From positions 166,471-230,470 of the forward strand of contig BCJC01000005.1 of the NCBI GenBank assembly GCA_001600175.1: a DNA stretch of 64,000 nt, given 5' to 3'. Below the pieces are notes generated by a model. It saw nothing but the letters and a program-made list of their open reading frames with translations. It had not been told where the DNA came from and did not search any database. Both the position numbers and the translations under genes were made by a program. Of the stretch, positions 44,098 to 55,282 are shown piece after piece. Every line of letters begins with the position of its first letter. Within the stretch, counting starts at the first letter, position 1. Source of the DNA: Erythrobasidium yunnanense (lineage: Eukaryota; Basidiomycota; Cystobasidiomycetes; Erythrobasidiales; Erythrobasidiaceae).

Positions 44098-45393
44098 TCA
44101 GGTAGTCGAGCTTGATTCAGGGTTGCCGGCAGAAGTCTCGCATCGGGACTTTAGATAGTTGTGTATGTACTCGCATACCGCGGCAAGCTCGTCAGGGTAC
44201 GCGTTCAAAGCGTAGGCGAACCTGACAGAGAGGAAATGACATCAGGAATGCGATACTCAAGAACCTTCAGAACCATATGCATCGCTTACTCGTCAGCCAG
44301 ATCTGCGTCGAATGTGTCGATACAAGACGAGAGCAGTTTCTTAAGCCAGATCTGAGCTTTCACTAGCTGCTCATGCGATCCAAATCCCATCTGTTTGGCA
44401 TAATTTTCATCAAGGGGTCTTGAATCTAGCTTTGCGGCTGGGTCGTCATGAGTTTCAATTTGGCGGAAAGGGTTGTCCTCATTCAAAGTAAGATCGACCT
44501 GATTGTTCTGGCAGAATGCAGTATGCTGCAGGACGCATTCGTAGATACAGCTATACAGGTTGTGGACGAACGAGTCAGTCACCTTCGACCTTGATGAATA
44601 CCATGTATACAATCAAGCTTACTAATTTGCTTTCTGGCCAACAGGCTGCAGTTTAACGGCTGCTAAGGCGAAGGTACAATTTTTGGTCTTGCACTTCACG
44701 ACAACTCTCTCGTCTGAGAATCCTCCATCTAGGCGTGTAACTCGACCTAGGTTTTCGAAGCTTGCCTGCTGAAAATTGAGAAGGACTGAGCGGGCGTCCA
44801 TTGTAAGGGAGCGGCCAACCTTGAGGAGGCTCAAGATGTACGGAGGAGGCCTGACAGTAATCTCAGGAGCAGTGGGCGGAGGAGATGCAGGTTCTGCCAT
44901 GTCGATGGATACAGTGCTAGTATCCATCTTGGCATCCTCATCCTTACCGATGTATCCTTCGTCATCGCTGCAAGGTCCAGGTATATCATCGTCATCCTCC
45001 GTTTCGATAGTAAGATCCGGTGCGTTCTGCTTGCACGCGACGGAGTGCTCCAAGCTGCATTCCGTAATGATACTGAATGTGAAAAACGACTTTCGTAAGC
45101 ATTGGCACTGCATTTCGGCCCTCTGAATGACTGCAAGCAACTCACTAGTCTCCAGATCGTTTGAGCTCGGTCGTCTCCGCTGTCAGGGCGAAGGGACAGT
45201 CTTCAGACCTGCACTTTACGACTACTTTGCCGATGAATAGCTTTTCATGCAGTGCCATGGTTCTGCCGCCGCCCGCATAGGCTGCTTGCCGGAAGACGTC
45301 GAAGGTCTTACGAAGGCTGGACGTCAATGAGAGGCCAATTCTCAAGGATGTTTCTGTCTGGCTACCAGAGGAGTCTGGGAGTGCAGACGCCAT
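44098..45393 (-). CDS. Protein with two tandem C-x4-C...H-x3-C (WRKY/GCM1-like) zinc-finger modules
   Basis: Function unknown; DNA binding is likely. The start is ATG 45393 (MASALPDSSGSQTETSLRIG). Module 1: GKVVVKCRSEDCPFALTAET, intron, then SIITECSLEHSVACKQNAPD. Module 2: ERVVVKCKTKNCTFALAAVK, intron, then LYSCIYECVLQHTAFCQNNQ. Both modules pair C-x4-C with H-x3-C after about 25-30 residues, end in a DLT segment, and carry an intron at the same place between the cysteine pair and the histidine, so module plus intron was duplicated. Between them is an acidic linker (ETEDDDDIPGPCSDDEGYIG). A C-terminal helical region (LDENYAKQMGFGSHEQLVKA) follows; the last exon reads FAYALNAYPDELAAVCEYIH with TGA at 44098-44100. 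Such fingers are known from FAR1/Mutator-like transposases and GCM/WRKY factors; no transposase core is seen. Confidence 0.7.
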
Positions 45394-45926
45394 TGTTCAG
45401 GGCAGAGCAGCCTCAAATTTCGAGAGCGTGAAGCGGTCCGAGCGTTTGGTTGGACGAAGGAAGAGAGGTGATGCTGATGCATGTCTTGACTTATTGCTTA
45501 TCTCAGAATGAAAACACTTCTTTCTCGCAGAAGCAGGGCATATGCAGCAGGATTAGGCTATGAGCTGAATAGCGAACCAGCACTACAGTCTTCGGCGCTC
45601 GGTGTACCCGGTATGGTTTGATGATCATGACAAGATGTTGGACCTCGTAGCAGACGCGCCGATGGCTTCAGCATCCAGAATGAACGACATCTCAGGCAGC
45701 TGAGCCGGATTCGCATCGAAATGGACAAGTGGACAAGTCGACGGCGCGGACCAGCAATTTCAAGAACTCCATGCCATCCACGACTGAAGAAGCTACAAGA
45801 CTCCATGTTCCTTCTTGAATGCTGCTTGTCTGTCCCGGTTGAATTGATCAAGAGCCCCGGAATCGACTTGTCTGAGATGTCGAATACTAAGTAGCAGCTT
45901 TACTTCCTAACAATCTGTCGAATACC
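45394..45926. promoter_or_regulatory. Divergent promoter region
   Basis: These 533 bases separate the zinc-finger protein gene (-) from the FAD monooxygenase gene (+). One minus-strand open stretch at 45558-45851 has no motif. Both promoters are expected here. Confidence 0.45.
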
Positions 45927-47441
45927 ATGGCCAGCGACATTACTGGCACTCTACGGATAGCCATCGTCGGCGGAGGCGTAGCCGGCGCTTCTTTAGCTTT
46001 AGGGCTGTCTCGCGCCAATTTCAAGCATATAGACCTCTATGAAGGCGTGCGCAAGCTGGGCGATGTAGGCGCTGGGATCAACGTCGGACCCAATTCTTTC
46101 CGGATCCTCAAACGCTTCGGAATAGCTGAGAGACTGTACGAAATTGGGGCGGTCGCTATTGAGGGGACGAGAGTCGTCAAAGGAGATACGGATAAGGAAC
46201 TCGCGTGGACGAGCTACGAAGGAGCTGCTGAACGATATGACGCGCCTATCTGGGTGCGTCGACTTCCATCACTCTATCGGCTGTCGCGGACCATCAAAGC
46301 TGAGATCAAGTATTACGCTAGGTCTGTCACCGTGCGGATCTACACAGATCAATAGTAGAAGCAGTAGAAGCATCTCAAGTCAAGATCCATCTAGGCTGTG
46401 AAGTCACAGACATCGACTTTAAGCGACCGGCACTAAAGTACAAAGACCGGAATACAGGGCAAGAGAGGGATGAATTTGTCGAATACGATCTCATAGTTGC
46501 TGCGGATGGTGTCAAGAGTAATATCAGAAGACAGATGATGCTGCTCGAAGGGGAGATTGACAAGGCGCAGGATACAGTAGGTCGACTACCACATCCGGCA
46601 ACGACAAAGCTACATCCATCATGATCAAGACAAGCTGAGATGAGCCGTTCCGCAGGGCCAAGCTGCTTACCGTATCTTACTACCACGATCTCTGATGGAG
46701 AAGGATCCCGAGCTTCTAAAGCTCATCGACGAGCCCGTCGTGACTCGCTGGATAGCACATAGGCGGCACATCATAGCGTACCCCATATCCAACAAGAGCA
46801 TCTACAACATCTCGACCGCGCATCCGGACGAGCATCTAGGCGTAGAAGAGGCGTGGACGAGCAAGGGGTCCAAAGAAGCCATGCTCAAGATGTGGCATGA
46901 TTATTGTCCGCGTATACAGAAGATGCTGAACCTCGTCGGGTCTGATGAGGTACTGGAATGGAAGTTGAGAGTTCACTCGCCGCTTAAGACATGGGTCGAA
47001 GGACATGTCGTCTTGATAGGAGACGCGTCTCATCCCACACTACCGCATTTAGCTCAGGGAGCCGCACAAGCTATTGAGGACAGTGCAGTGCTTTCTGTTC
47101 TATTACCCAAGATTCGCTCAAGGGACGAGATTCCTGCTTTATTGAAGATATTCGAGAAGGCGAGGAAGGAGAGAGCAGAGAGGATTGTGGAAGGAGCATA
47201 TCGGAATGGAAAGAGGATGCACGAAGAAGACTCGGCAGAGAGAGACAAGGCGTTCGAAGCTGTAAAGCAGGGAGGGGAGAACCCAGATGCGACGGCGTCC
47301 AGGCAGATGCAGGGTGGGTCCAAAAACACTTCCTCTGCTTGAACGATGACTGAATTAGTGTACGCAGATTACCTCTACGGATTCGACTGTATGGTCGAAG
47401 CGGAAAAGCTCTTTGAGCAGGAGTACAAGCGGGTGGTGTAG
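45927..47441 (+). CDS. FAD-dependent monooxygenase, salicylate hydroxylase-like
   Basis: Aromatic-ring hydroxylase family enzyme; the substrate is unknown. The start is ATG 45927 (MASDITGTLRIAIVGGGVAG). FAD loop: IAIVGGGVAGASLALGLSRA. The middle signature is DLIVAADGVKSNIRRQM (DG motif). The second FAD motif is HVVLIGDASHPTLPHLAQGA with QAIEDSAVLSVLLPKI, diagnostic for this family. The C-terminal exon (after about 47308-47365) gives DYLYGFDCMVEAEKLFEQEY and ends KRVV with TAG at 47439-47441. Introns are near 46318-46356, 46576-46650 and 47308-47365; the first two borders are approximate. It is cytosolic by lack of signal. There are no cluster partners of clear relevance beside it. Confidence 0.85.
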
Positions 47442-47703
47442 GGCAGGCTGACCAGAGTTGCAGTACTAGTAGGGCCACTTGTATAGGTATAAAAGCATCG
47501 TTCATGTCGTTTCAACGCGACTTTTGTGCCTTCATTGTTTCTTGTGATTGATCGGATGACAAATCATCTCGTAGAGGCTATGACGTAATAAAGGCCGCGC
47601 CAAAATTCAGCTAATACCGCTTTGTCTTTCAGCTTTGAATACCATCACAGCTTGACTCTGCTTCAATTCATTCCCATCTCCACCCCTCACTGACACTCTG
47701 ACC

Positions 47704-48569
47704 ATGTCTGCTCCCATCGAACAACAAGGCGCTTATGGCGGCCAGCCTGGAGTGGTAGACGGAGGATACGGCGCAGCACCTCAGCAGCACTCTTCTGTCC
47801 TTCCTGAAACTGCAGCTGCACAACCTGTACACCATGGAATGTCCGAGAAAGAAGCTGCGAAATTGAAGAAGGAGCTGGAGAAGGAGGGTGAGTTGGGCAA
47901 GAGCGATGTCTGAAGAGGCATGTCCTAAGCAGAGTGTGTGGAAACCAGCGAAACATGAGGACTCGCAACTCAAGAAACAAGTCAAGGAGATCTCGCATGT
48001 ACGCTGCTGGCGACTGCGAATGAAGCGGAAGCAAGAGACGGCTGACACTGCGTGAAATAGGCCGAGAAATCTCTTCGCAAAGCAGAGAAGGCAGATGATA
48101 AAGCTGTCAAGGTGCGCTGCACTCGCCAATGCAGGCATGAAGCGATCTCGTACTGAGCGCGCACCATCGAAATAGGCGCACCAGCATTCCATCGAGGCAG
48201 AGCACAAGCGCACGAAGGAGCTAGAGCGGGCTCAAGCTGCACACGACAAAGGTTAGCTTGTTCATCTCGTCTAGAAGTCATGCCAGAAAGCTGAGCGCGA
48301 GGATGTCGCTAGCACTCCGTGAAGCGCAGAAAACGCAGAATGAGATCGAGATTAAGAAGCAGCACCACGCTAAAGTAGAGCAAGGTCTCCAGCAAGCGAA
48401 AGCTCAGCTTGTAAGTGTACCGCACAGTCGCTGCGCAGAGGACTTGCTAACGGCGGAATTGTGCGTATCGCAGGACCAGCTATCTACTGCTCGACAGGAA
48501 CACGAAGCTGCCCGCCATAACCAAATCGAGAAGCTCGAGGCAATCATTGATTCTGCAAAGTCCAAGTAG
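47704..48569 (+). CDS. Coiled-coil protein of six small exons, possibly an Ncp1-type DNA-binding protein
   Basis: The start is ATG 47704 (MSAPIEQQGAYGGQPGVVDG). A Gly/Gln/Ala-rich, disordered N-terminus is followed by a long charged helix. Exons, all with GT-AG ends: 47704-~47886, ending KEAAKLKKELEKE; AKHEDSQLKKQVKEISH; AEKSLRKAEKADDKAVK; AHQHSIEAEHKRTKELERAQ...HDK; AQKTQNEIEIKKQHHAKVEQ...AQL; DQLSTARQEHEAARHNQIEK...SAKSK. The stop is at 48567-48569. Five introns of roughly 50-75 nt sit in under 900 bases. The whole length after residue ~50 is predicted coiled coil (heptad-like Lys/Glu/Leu/Ala). A resemblance to proteins labelled Ncp1 in basidiomycetes is from memory and weak. Confidence 0.72.
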
Positions 48570-48768
48570 AGGACGTCTGGACTCGTTTCCGTCGCCGTTG
48601 AAGCGCAACAATGAGACATACATACACACATCTTTCTCCCCATATTCATCTCTGCGCCCGTCAATTTCAGCGCATATTCATCTTTTCTTCTTTTCTGCAT
48701 CTTTGTAGCATTGTGTCAATCCGTTAGATCTACTTTATTTGCAACTTTAATCAGACACCGCGCTGTTG

Positions 48769-50818
48769 CTAATTGGTTGTCGCTCGGATGTCTAGCACCC
48801 AGTCATCCTTCACAGATCCACACGACGGCGGGCTGAACTTCATCGAGCTGCCGCCCACGTCCGGTATTGGCGCTCGCTGTCCATCCCTTGGAGAAAGCCA
48901 TTCTGCTCGCAGCTTTCCTCCCTTGAAAGGACTGAGATCCAGTGTGAAAGGCTGACCAGTTCCGCTGTATGCCCACATGAACGTCGAGCTGCCTTTCTTA
49001 TTCTGTAATCCTTCATCTCTCGTAATCGTGATCCTCTCAACACCTTCTGTAGGACCTGCCAATAGCGTTTCCTGACTTGGCACTCTACTATCGAAAGCTT
49101 CTGCGTCTATGGTGCTAAACAAATCTTTCAGAATGTATAATTGCTGAGCGCCTTGGAAGGTTTCCAGATCTTTCTTCCAGGATGCGCTGCCATCAAGCGC
49201 GCATGCGGGTTGTAGACCCTTGTTGGACTCATACATCTGCCAGACGGAGTTGGCTCCGTACGACAGCCCACATGCACCAGCGAAGACCTGTGAACAACCC
49301 ACGCGCGTACATCAGCAACTGTCCTCTCGTGCACACAGAACCGCAAGCGGTCTAAGCGGGAGTCAACACACACTGCTGTATGTCCCGTGCCTGATGTCAT
49401 GCTCATCGAAATAATGAGGATTCTTGCTTTTCAATCCATCTTTCATGCCTTCATAGTGCGGCTCTAGATCGATGACAGGGCGTCTTCCAGTACGTTTTGC
49501 TGATGCATTGATGCTGTCTTTTGAGAAAGATGAAGCCGTTGCATCCGAATCCGAGAGGGTCGCGGCTTTCCACATCCCATCGATAGCAACGTGAGGAGCA
49601 CTGGCGTCCCATACTTCCAGCTCGGGATTCGTGTGGATCTCTTTGCGCGTAGAATGGCCCGTTTCTGCATTGGTGCGTTGTGGTGTCAGCTCATTTATAT
49701 GCCACCAGAAGTATGCAATCATCGGAGACTTACGGACTGCATCTAGTTTCAGCCAGTCTTCAGCAAAGTTGGCTGCTGCCGTAGCTTCGGGGTATCCGCT
49801 AAGCCAAGCCTACATGATACATCAACCATAGCTCTTGTTTGAGCCTCCTCACATTAACTTACGGCGGTACAGTGATATGTCTGGAACGCATCGACACCAT
49901 GCTCACGCTCTGCATCCGCGACGCCTGTCGCCATACTTTGCATAGCAGCTCGTGAGTCGGTTATGGTGTCGATCTGGTAGATGTCGTCTTGTCCTCCAGC
50001 GAAAATATGTCGCCAGATCGTCGTTGTATCGAACTGAACCATCAAATACGGAATCTTCAGCGATCTGAGGGCTGCTATTGAAGCCAGCCATGGGTGACAG
50101 CTTACCCAAAATGGATTCGTATCACCGCCAATGATCTTCGGAAGGCCTATGAGGATCGCAATTGTTAGTACAGCTGATCAATCTACCAACCGAACTTGCT
50201 TCTTCGACGTACCTGGATATCGGTCACCAACGTATTTCCCGAATATATGAGCATTGTCTTCATTCCAAATCACCGTACCGCCGCCTGCCCAGCCCTGTAT
50301 TGGGAACGGATTCAGCTGATTCTTCGGCGAACATCGCAGCTGGGAGACAGCTTACGCCGTTGAAATACTTTCCCCAGGACGGTACCAGACAGATTGCGAT
50401 TCCTCTACTTGCCGCTTGTTCAACAACCCAATCGATATGCTCAAAATAGGGCTCGTTGATCTTGCTGGGATCTGTTCGCTTCCCATCTTCGCCTGCCTGG
50501 AAGATGTATTCTTCGTACATATTTGGAGTTGTCAGACCATCGTGTTCAGTCAGAACTACAGCCATCACTACATTGTAGCCCGAAGCTTGGCGCTTGTCGA
50601 GGTACCAAAGCGCTTCTTCGCGCGTACATCTGTGGACTGGAGAGGGTTTCGTCAGTCGTTCATTGCGAAGCACAATCACAGAGTCCTGTCACACATAGAC
50701 ACCAAGCCGTATCTGCCATCCAAAAGAAAGGTTCATTGGTGGACGCGCGCACGAGGTGTCGACCAGAAGGACTAGCTTTCAGCGCCAGAGGCTTTGTAAT
50801 GTCTGATATTCTGGTCAT
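48769..50818 (-). CDS. Apiosidase-like/DUF4038 glycoside hydrolase with C-terminal collagen-binding-type domain
   Basis: Likely a glycosidase with a TIM-barrel of the apiosidase-like family (PF13204). The start is the ATG at 50816-50818 (MTRISDITKPLALKASPSGR). Intron 1 joins NEPFFWMADTAWCL to FHRCTREEALWYLDKRQASG, rebuilding the family hallmark FFW.ADTAW.LFHR.TREEA. Then GYNVVMAVVLTEHDGLTTPN, EHIDWVVEQAASRGIAICLV, IIGGDTNPFW, TYHCTAAWLSGYPEATAAAN, AYFWWHIN and VFAGACGLSYGANSVWQMYE cover the rest of the barrel. The C-terminal ~100 residues (MWAYSGTGQPFTLDL, LRAEWLSPRDGQ, DDWVLDIRATTN) match the beta-sandwich usually paired with it (PF12904). TAG is at 48769-48771. It has about seven introns and no signal peptide, so an intracellular location is likely. 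Activity is inferred from family only. Confidence 0.83.
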
Positions 50819-51903
50819 GTTGGGTCGTATAGATGAAGAGAGGCTTCAGAATAGAATGGAATGGGCTCTATCTTCCGCGCTCAAAGCCAAAAAAGTCCAC
50901 CTGGCTCGTCCTCGGCCGTAGAAAAAGCGCAGATGAAGGCCGTGTCAGCGACAAGGCAGCGCATGACATGCGCTTGAAGAACACAATCGTCTCTGTTGAC
51001 AGCGTTTATTTTCGGCGAGTGTCGGGCAAAGACCGACCTGCCAATGTCGCTGCAACCTATTCTAATGATCTCCATCCCGAACTTTTACGCTACCAGACAA
51101 CAGTATAGCAATAGCATGGATACAAAGTCAGACACCCTCCTAGCAGCTTCAGTAGATCTTCCCCACAGCTTGTACAGCAATCAGCTTGCTTGGGTCTCTT
51201 GATGCTGACGGATAGGTGCTGCATTTGACCATACAGCTCATCGTCGACGTCGACAGTCTGACTCGCGGACCAGCTGTGCGAACAGCTCTCGACCTCTTCG
51301 AAATCCTCATCGACTTCTAGGATTGGTGATTGCACGCGAATAGTAGGAGGCAGCATCGTCGACGGTGCTGCTGAGTACAAGATCAGCATGAGCAGCTCAC
51401 CCTGAAAGTGTAACAGTGTGCGTGCGGGGCATACACATCTAGCCTAGCTGAATCGCAACTCCAGGTCCGCGGAGCGAGTTCGACTTGGTGTTAGCTGCTG
51501 ACTGCTGATTCAGAGAAGCGGAAGAGAGAGTAAGAGCTGATTGCACAATAGAGACGGAGCTCGAGTGCAGTGAGCGAGCCCTTGAACAAGGTTCGGGCGA
51601 TGCTTTGCAAAGGGAATTTGTCGGCCTTGGAGCGTCTAAGGAGAGTTTAAGTGAAGGAAGCGGAGATATGAGAGCGTTACTGAAAGTACTGCAATGCTTG
51701 TTGGTGCAGGCGATGATGTATGGTGCGACAGCCTGACGGACCGAGCAAGATCTCAAGTTGGTACGCCGTCCGCTCAGAGCCAGGTTGGTCGCAGCGTAGA
51801 GGTAGAAGCAGGGATATTGGTGCGACAGAGATCCTCAGAAAGTCTGTCTCGAGTTGCCAGTCCAGTCCAGAGTGCTCGCCGTTCTCCTCTACATCAAGAC
51901 ATC
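50819..51903. other. Divergent intergenic region with a possible small minus-strand gene
   Basis: About 1,085 bases between the apiosidase-like gene (-) and RPC4 (+). The right end should hold the RPC4 promoter and the left end the apiosidase-like promoter. A minus-strand stretch at 51090-51389 is the best coding candidate and is listed separately. Confidence 0.45.
51090..51389 (-). CDS. Possible exon of a small acidic protein
   Basis: Minus strand reads SPILEVDEDFEEVESCSHSW and QTVDVDDELYGQMQHLSVSI, with a CTSC pair near its end; the composition is gene-like. A TTTCAG acceptor precedes it at about 51403. Upstream minus-strand frames at 51439-51756 (ending KSNSLRGPGVAIQL) could be its earlier exons, with a start nearer 51800. 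I cannot fix the gene model or recognise the family. Confidence 0.3.
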   Translation of the reverse strand: MLILYSAAPSTMLPPTIRVQSPILEVDEDFEEVESCSHSWSASQTVDVDDELYGQMQHLSVSIKRPKQADCCTSCGEDLLKLLGGCLTLYPCYCYTVVW

Positions 51904-54318
51904 ATGTCAGGACGAGATTCTCCCAGTGGATCGTCGCGTTCGCCGTCTCTTCCAGCTTCATCGTTGCGTGGTCGTGGTCGTGGACGAGGGAGGCCATCTA
52001 CGCCGTCTTCACTTTCGAGAAGTATCGATGTCGACAACGATGCAGATTCGCAGTCGCAGCAGCAAGATACCTCCAACTATGACCATTCTACGAGTATGGA
52101 TGTCGACTACAATGCTGCCGCTGGACCATCAACTGCGCGGCTAGCTGGCTCGTCGTCAATGTCCGGCTCGACTGCTGGCGCTGCTGGCGGTCCTTCCAGA
52201 GGCACCCTGCTAGGGCGCGGATCGTCGTATACTTCTGGCACAAAGATGAAGTTCAGGCCAAACATGGTCGTGCGAAAAGCAAAGACAGAGTAGGTTGCAA
52301 CAAGCTCGAAAAGCCGGGTGTCATGCAGAAATTTACATCAACATATCTGACGCTTCTTGACTGTTCATCCTCTGTTCTACTTCTCTATCTCTCATTCTAA
52401 TTACCTAGAGATGCCGTCAAAGAGGTGTGTATGAAGACCTAGTCTGACAATTGAAAGTCGTGCTGAACCGGTCAACCTTGCAGGAAGAGATTGAAACTTC
52501 TTTACACGACTCTTCTACTCGTGGAAGAGGCAGAGGCGGACGCGGGAGAGGGGATGACCGAGGGCGAGGAAGCGCAAGAGGGCGAGGTCGCGGGAGAGGC
52601 GAAGAGATAGTCATGACGGCTTCAGGAGCGTTCGCTCTTGGTCCGCATCAGCAAGGTATGCAACGCTATATCAGTATAGAATAGACCCGAACTGACTTTG
52701 CTGCATACAGCCCGTGAAAAAGCATCTCGGGGTCAAGCGTTTGGGCCGAGTGTCATGTCAGGACGAGCTGGCGGAAGTGGTGGAGGAGGAGGCAGCGGAG
52801 GCGATTATTCCAAGCCTTCTTCAACTGCACAGCTCATCGACTCCGATCCCGAAGACAACGATGATACAGGCTACGGAGGATCAGGAAAAGTGCCCACCGT
52901 CGACTTGTACGACATCGGGCTGGAAGGAGAAATGGCACCTTTGGTACTTCCTCGAGATGAGAAGAAGTGGAGGGAGGAGGAGGGAGTGCGGAAAGAGAAT
53001 GAGATCGCTCTGAAGCGGATGACAATCGATGACAGCAAGAAGAAGAGCCAGAAGATGGATATCGATGAGGTGAAGAAGCTGGATCCTTATGAGGAAGAAG
53101 AGAGGATGCAAGCTAGTCTGCATGGAACGCCGGCACCTGGATCAGCGAGTATCTCAAGCACGCCCGCGCCGGCAGCGCAAGGGCACGAACACGATGCACA
53201 AGCAGCAGCGGACGACGCGAACCTTACAGTCGAACAAGAAGCGGTCACTCTCGGTCTTGAAGATGTCCAGATCATCACGAAGAAAGAAGATATATCATAC
53301 TATTTCCAAACAACACCGGGCTCAGGCGGAGTCCTCGAAGGCAGCAACAAAGAAGCCTTCTACCTATTCCAATTCCCAAGAAGGTTTCCACGCTTTTGGG
53401 ATCCGAACGATGAGGAACAAACGAAGGAGGGTCCAAACACGGCAGTCAAAACTGAAGATGGAGAAGGTGCAGTGAAGATAGAAGGCGACGTAAAGCCTAG
53501 CACTTCCGGGTCCAGCAACGCTGCACCAGGTCTGAACACAGCTAGCAAGCCCCAAGAGAAGCTGCTCGAAAACCCCTATTCCACTCTTTCGAAGCATAGA
53601 GTCGTATCTTCATTACATGAGAGTGAGTCGGAGGTATGGAGAGACTACGAGCCTGGGAAATGGCAAGGATGGGGCAAGAACTCTGGCTCGATGAATAGGG
53701 AAGACATGGCTGGCAACAGGAAGGCCGAAGGCATGATTGGCAAGATGCGGATACGGAAGAGTGGGAAGGTGTCGTTACGCTTGGGAAGTAGAGGGAAAGA
53801 AGGTGGAATAGTAGACTATGAGGTGAGCTCCACTTTTCAGCATTATGCTTTTGCTAATACTTCCTCTGCAGATTCTGCCTGGTGCACCTGCCTCTTTCTT
53901 ACAGGAGATAGCCGTCCTACAAGCTACGAACAACTTGAGTGAAGAGACGCTAGAAGAGACAGCTAAAGGGCTCTATCTCATGGGTCAGCTCAGCAAGAAG
54001 TTCCTAATCGCGCCCGATCTTTCGAAACTTCTTTCAATCGACGCAAAAGAAAAGCGGGAGCAGTATGCAGCGTGGAAGAAGCAGCAAGATGAGCTACAAG
54101 CGCAGGAGAAGAAGGCGAAAGCGGAAGAGAAGGAGACGAAGTTGGAGGATACAAAGAAGAAGGCGCCTGCTAAGAAATTGGCGGTGGGAGCGGCTGTCAA
54201 GCCGAAAGCTGGAGGGACTGCTGCGCCGAAGAAGCCAGCTGTGACTGGAGCAGGGAGAGGAAGAGGCAAAATACCGGCTACAGCGTCTGCGACTGCGACT
54301 GCTAAGTCAGGGTCCTAA
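51904..54318 (+). CDS. RPC53: RNA polymerase III subunit RPC4/C53
   Basis: Subunit of the Pol III C53-C37 subcomplex, which acts in promoter opening, termination and reinitiation at tRNA and 5S genes. The start is ATG 51904 (MSGRDSPSGSSRSPSLPASS). The N-terminal half is disordered with Arg-Gly tracts (LRGRGRGRGRPS; RGRGGRGRGDDRGRG). KMKFRPNMVVRKAK is followed by small exons and introns (52292-52450, 52654-52710). The C-terminal RPC4 domain has PTVDLYDIGLEGEMAPLVLP, AFYLFQFPRRFPRFWDPND, GKMRIRKSGKVSLRLG, and ILPGAPASFLQEIAVLQATN after the 53822-53870 intron, then LYLMGQLSKKFLIAPDLSKL, where most RPC4 proteins end. Here about 95 more Lys/Ala/Glu-rich residues follow (coiled coil, then KPKAGGTAAPKKPA). 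The stop is at 54316-54318. Confidence 0.85.
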
Positions 54319-54451
54319 AGCAATGCATTGTGTAGATACTTAGGAGTACGTATAACCTACTATCAACTAACAATTTCTTGATGAAGCCGCTTGAGAAAGA
54401 CTGTCTGTAACAGCATATCGGCGCAAGCAGCTCGAATCCACTCCCCAGCTG

Positions 54452-55282
54452 CTATCTGAGATGGGCTAGATGTGCCAGAGCGTTTGCCTTAGCTTTGTCC
54501 TCTGCTGTCTGTTCCCAAGAGCTTGCTCTGCGAGTCCAGACCAATGTGCAGCCAGATACGTCTAATTCTCTCTCTTTTCCCAAGTCGAAACATGGCAAAT
54601 ACTCGTCAACAAGCTCCGTCTCCATTGTTTGACACCAGTGGCTATAGATGCGAAGCCTGTCCAGTTGAAGTGGCGCTTGAGATACAGGCTCGTAACGGCG
54701 ATTTCGTGAGAAGCCTTCGGGATAGCCATCAATATAAAGATCTCGAACGTGATGTAGGTGAGTGACCATGCGCAATAGGCTGTTTATATAGAATTTACGA
54801 TGCCAGAGCGGTCTTATATGCAGGGAGAGCTGAGTGATACTAGGCCTTGTAGACAGCTCATGGAGAATGCGAGCAGCGGATGCGACACTCTTCTTTTCAT
54901 CGAAATATAGATACAGTTGTTTGAGTTCGGGAAGTCCCGTGAGGAGGGTGAATTCGTTGCCCGTTCCGATGGGCAGAACTAGGCTTTTGCAGCCTCGTAG
55001 ATTTGCGTTGAAGAGCTTGTCTCTATACCTGATGTCGAATCCTTCTAGTAGCGGTTTATCGACAGGCTGAACAACGCGATGGAGTGCCGGATGCGCAGCA
55101 GCCCTGAGTCGCTTTGAAGCGAGGCAGAGCGATAGGAGAGTACGACGGTTCTCCTTCTCCTCGGCGTCTAGAGATAGCCATGCGTAATGTACTGTTTGTG
55201 GTGTTCCGTTCAGATCCAGGGCAAAAAGGTTGCATGCCATCCGCAGGACCTCATCTGGTAGACTGAGTAAAGATACAGGCAT
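54452..55282 (-). CDS. F-box-like protein, array copy A
   Basis: Single exon, 276 aa, opening MPVSLLSLPDEVLRMACNLF. The first ~45 residues fit an F-box (LPDEVLRMACNLFALDL...LCLASKRLRAAAHPALHRVV), which would dock on Skp1 in an SCF ubiquitin ligase. The rest has regularly spaced Leu with family marks FNANLRGCKSLVLPIGTG, LPELKQLYLYFDEKK, HLHHVRDLYIDGYPEGF and PLQLDRLRI, suggesting leucine-rich strands that bind a target. It is the most diverged of the four similar copies, with a Met-Ala-Cys in place of Ile-Ile-Cys. Function of the array is unknown. Confidence 0.7.
   Translation of the reverse strand: MPVSLLSLPDEVLRMACNLFALDLNGTPQTVHYAWLSLDAEEKENRRTLLSLCLASKRLRAAAHPALHRVVQPVDKPLLEGFDIRYRDKLFNANLRGCKSLVLPIGTGNEFTLLTGLPELKQLYLYFDEKKSVASAARILHELSTRPSITQLSLHIRPLWHRKFYINSLLRMVTHLHHVRDLYIDGYPEGFSRNRRYEPVSQAPLQLDRLRIYSHWCQTMETELVDEYLPCFDLGKERELDVSGCTLVWTRRASSWEQTAEDKAKANALAHLAHLR

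Noticed and set aside
1936-45393. A whole Mutator-like transposon implied by the zinc knuckle and the double finger
   Set aside because: The two genes are 41 kb apart, no transposase core lies in either, and I saw no terminal inverted repeats around them.
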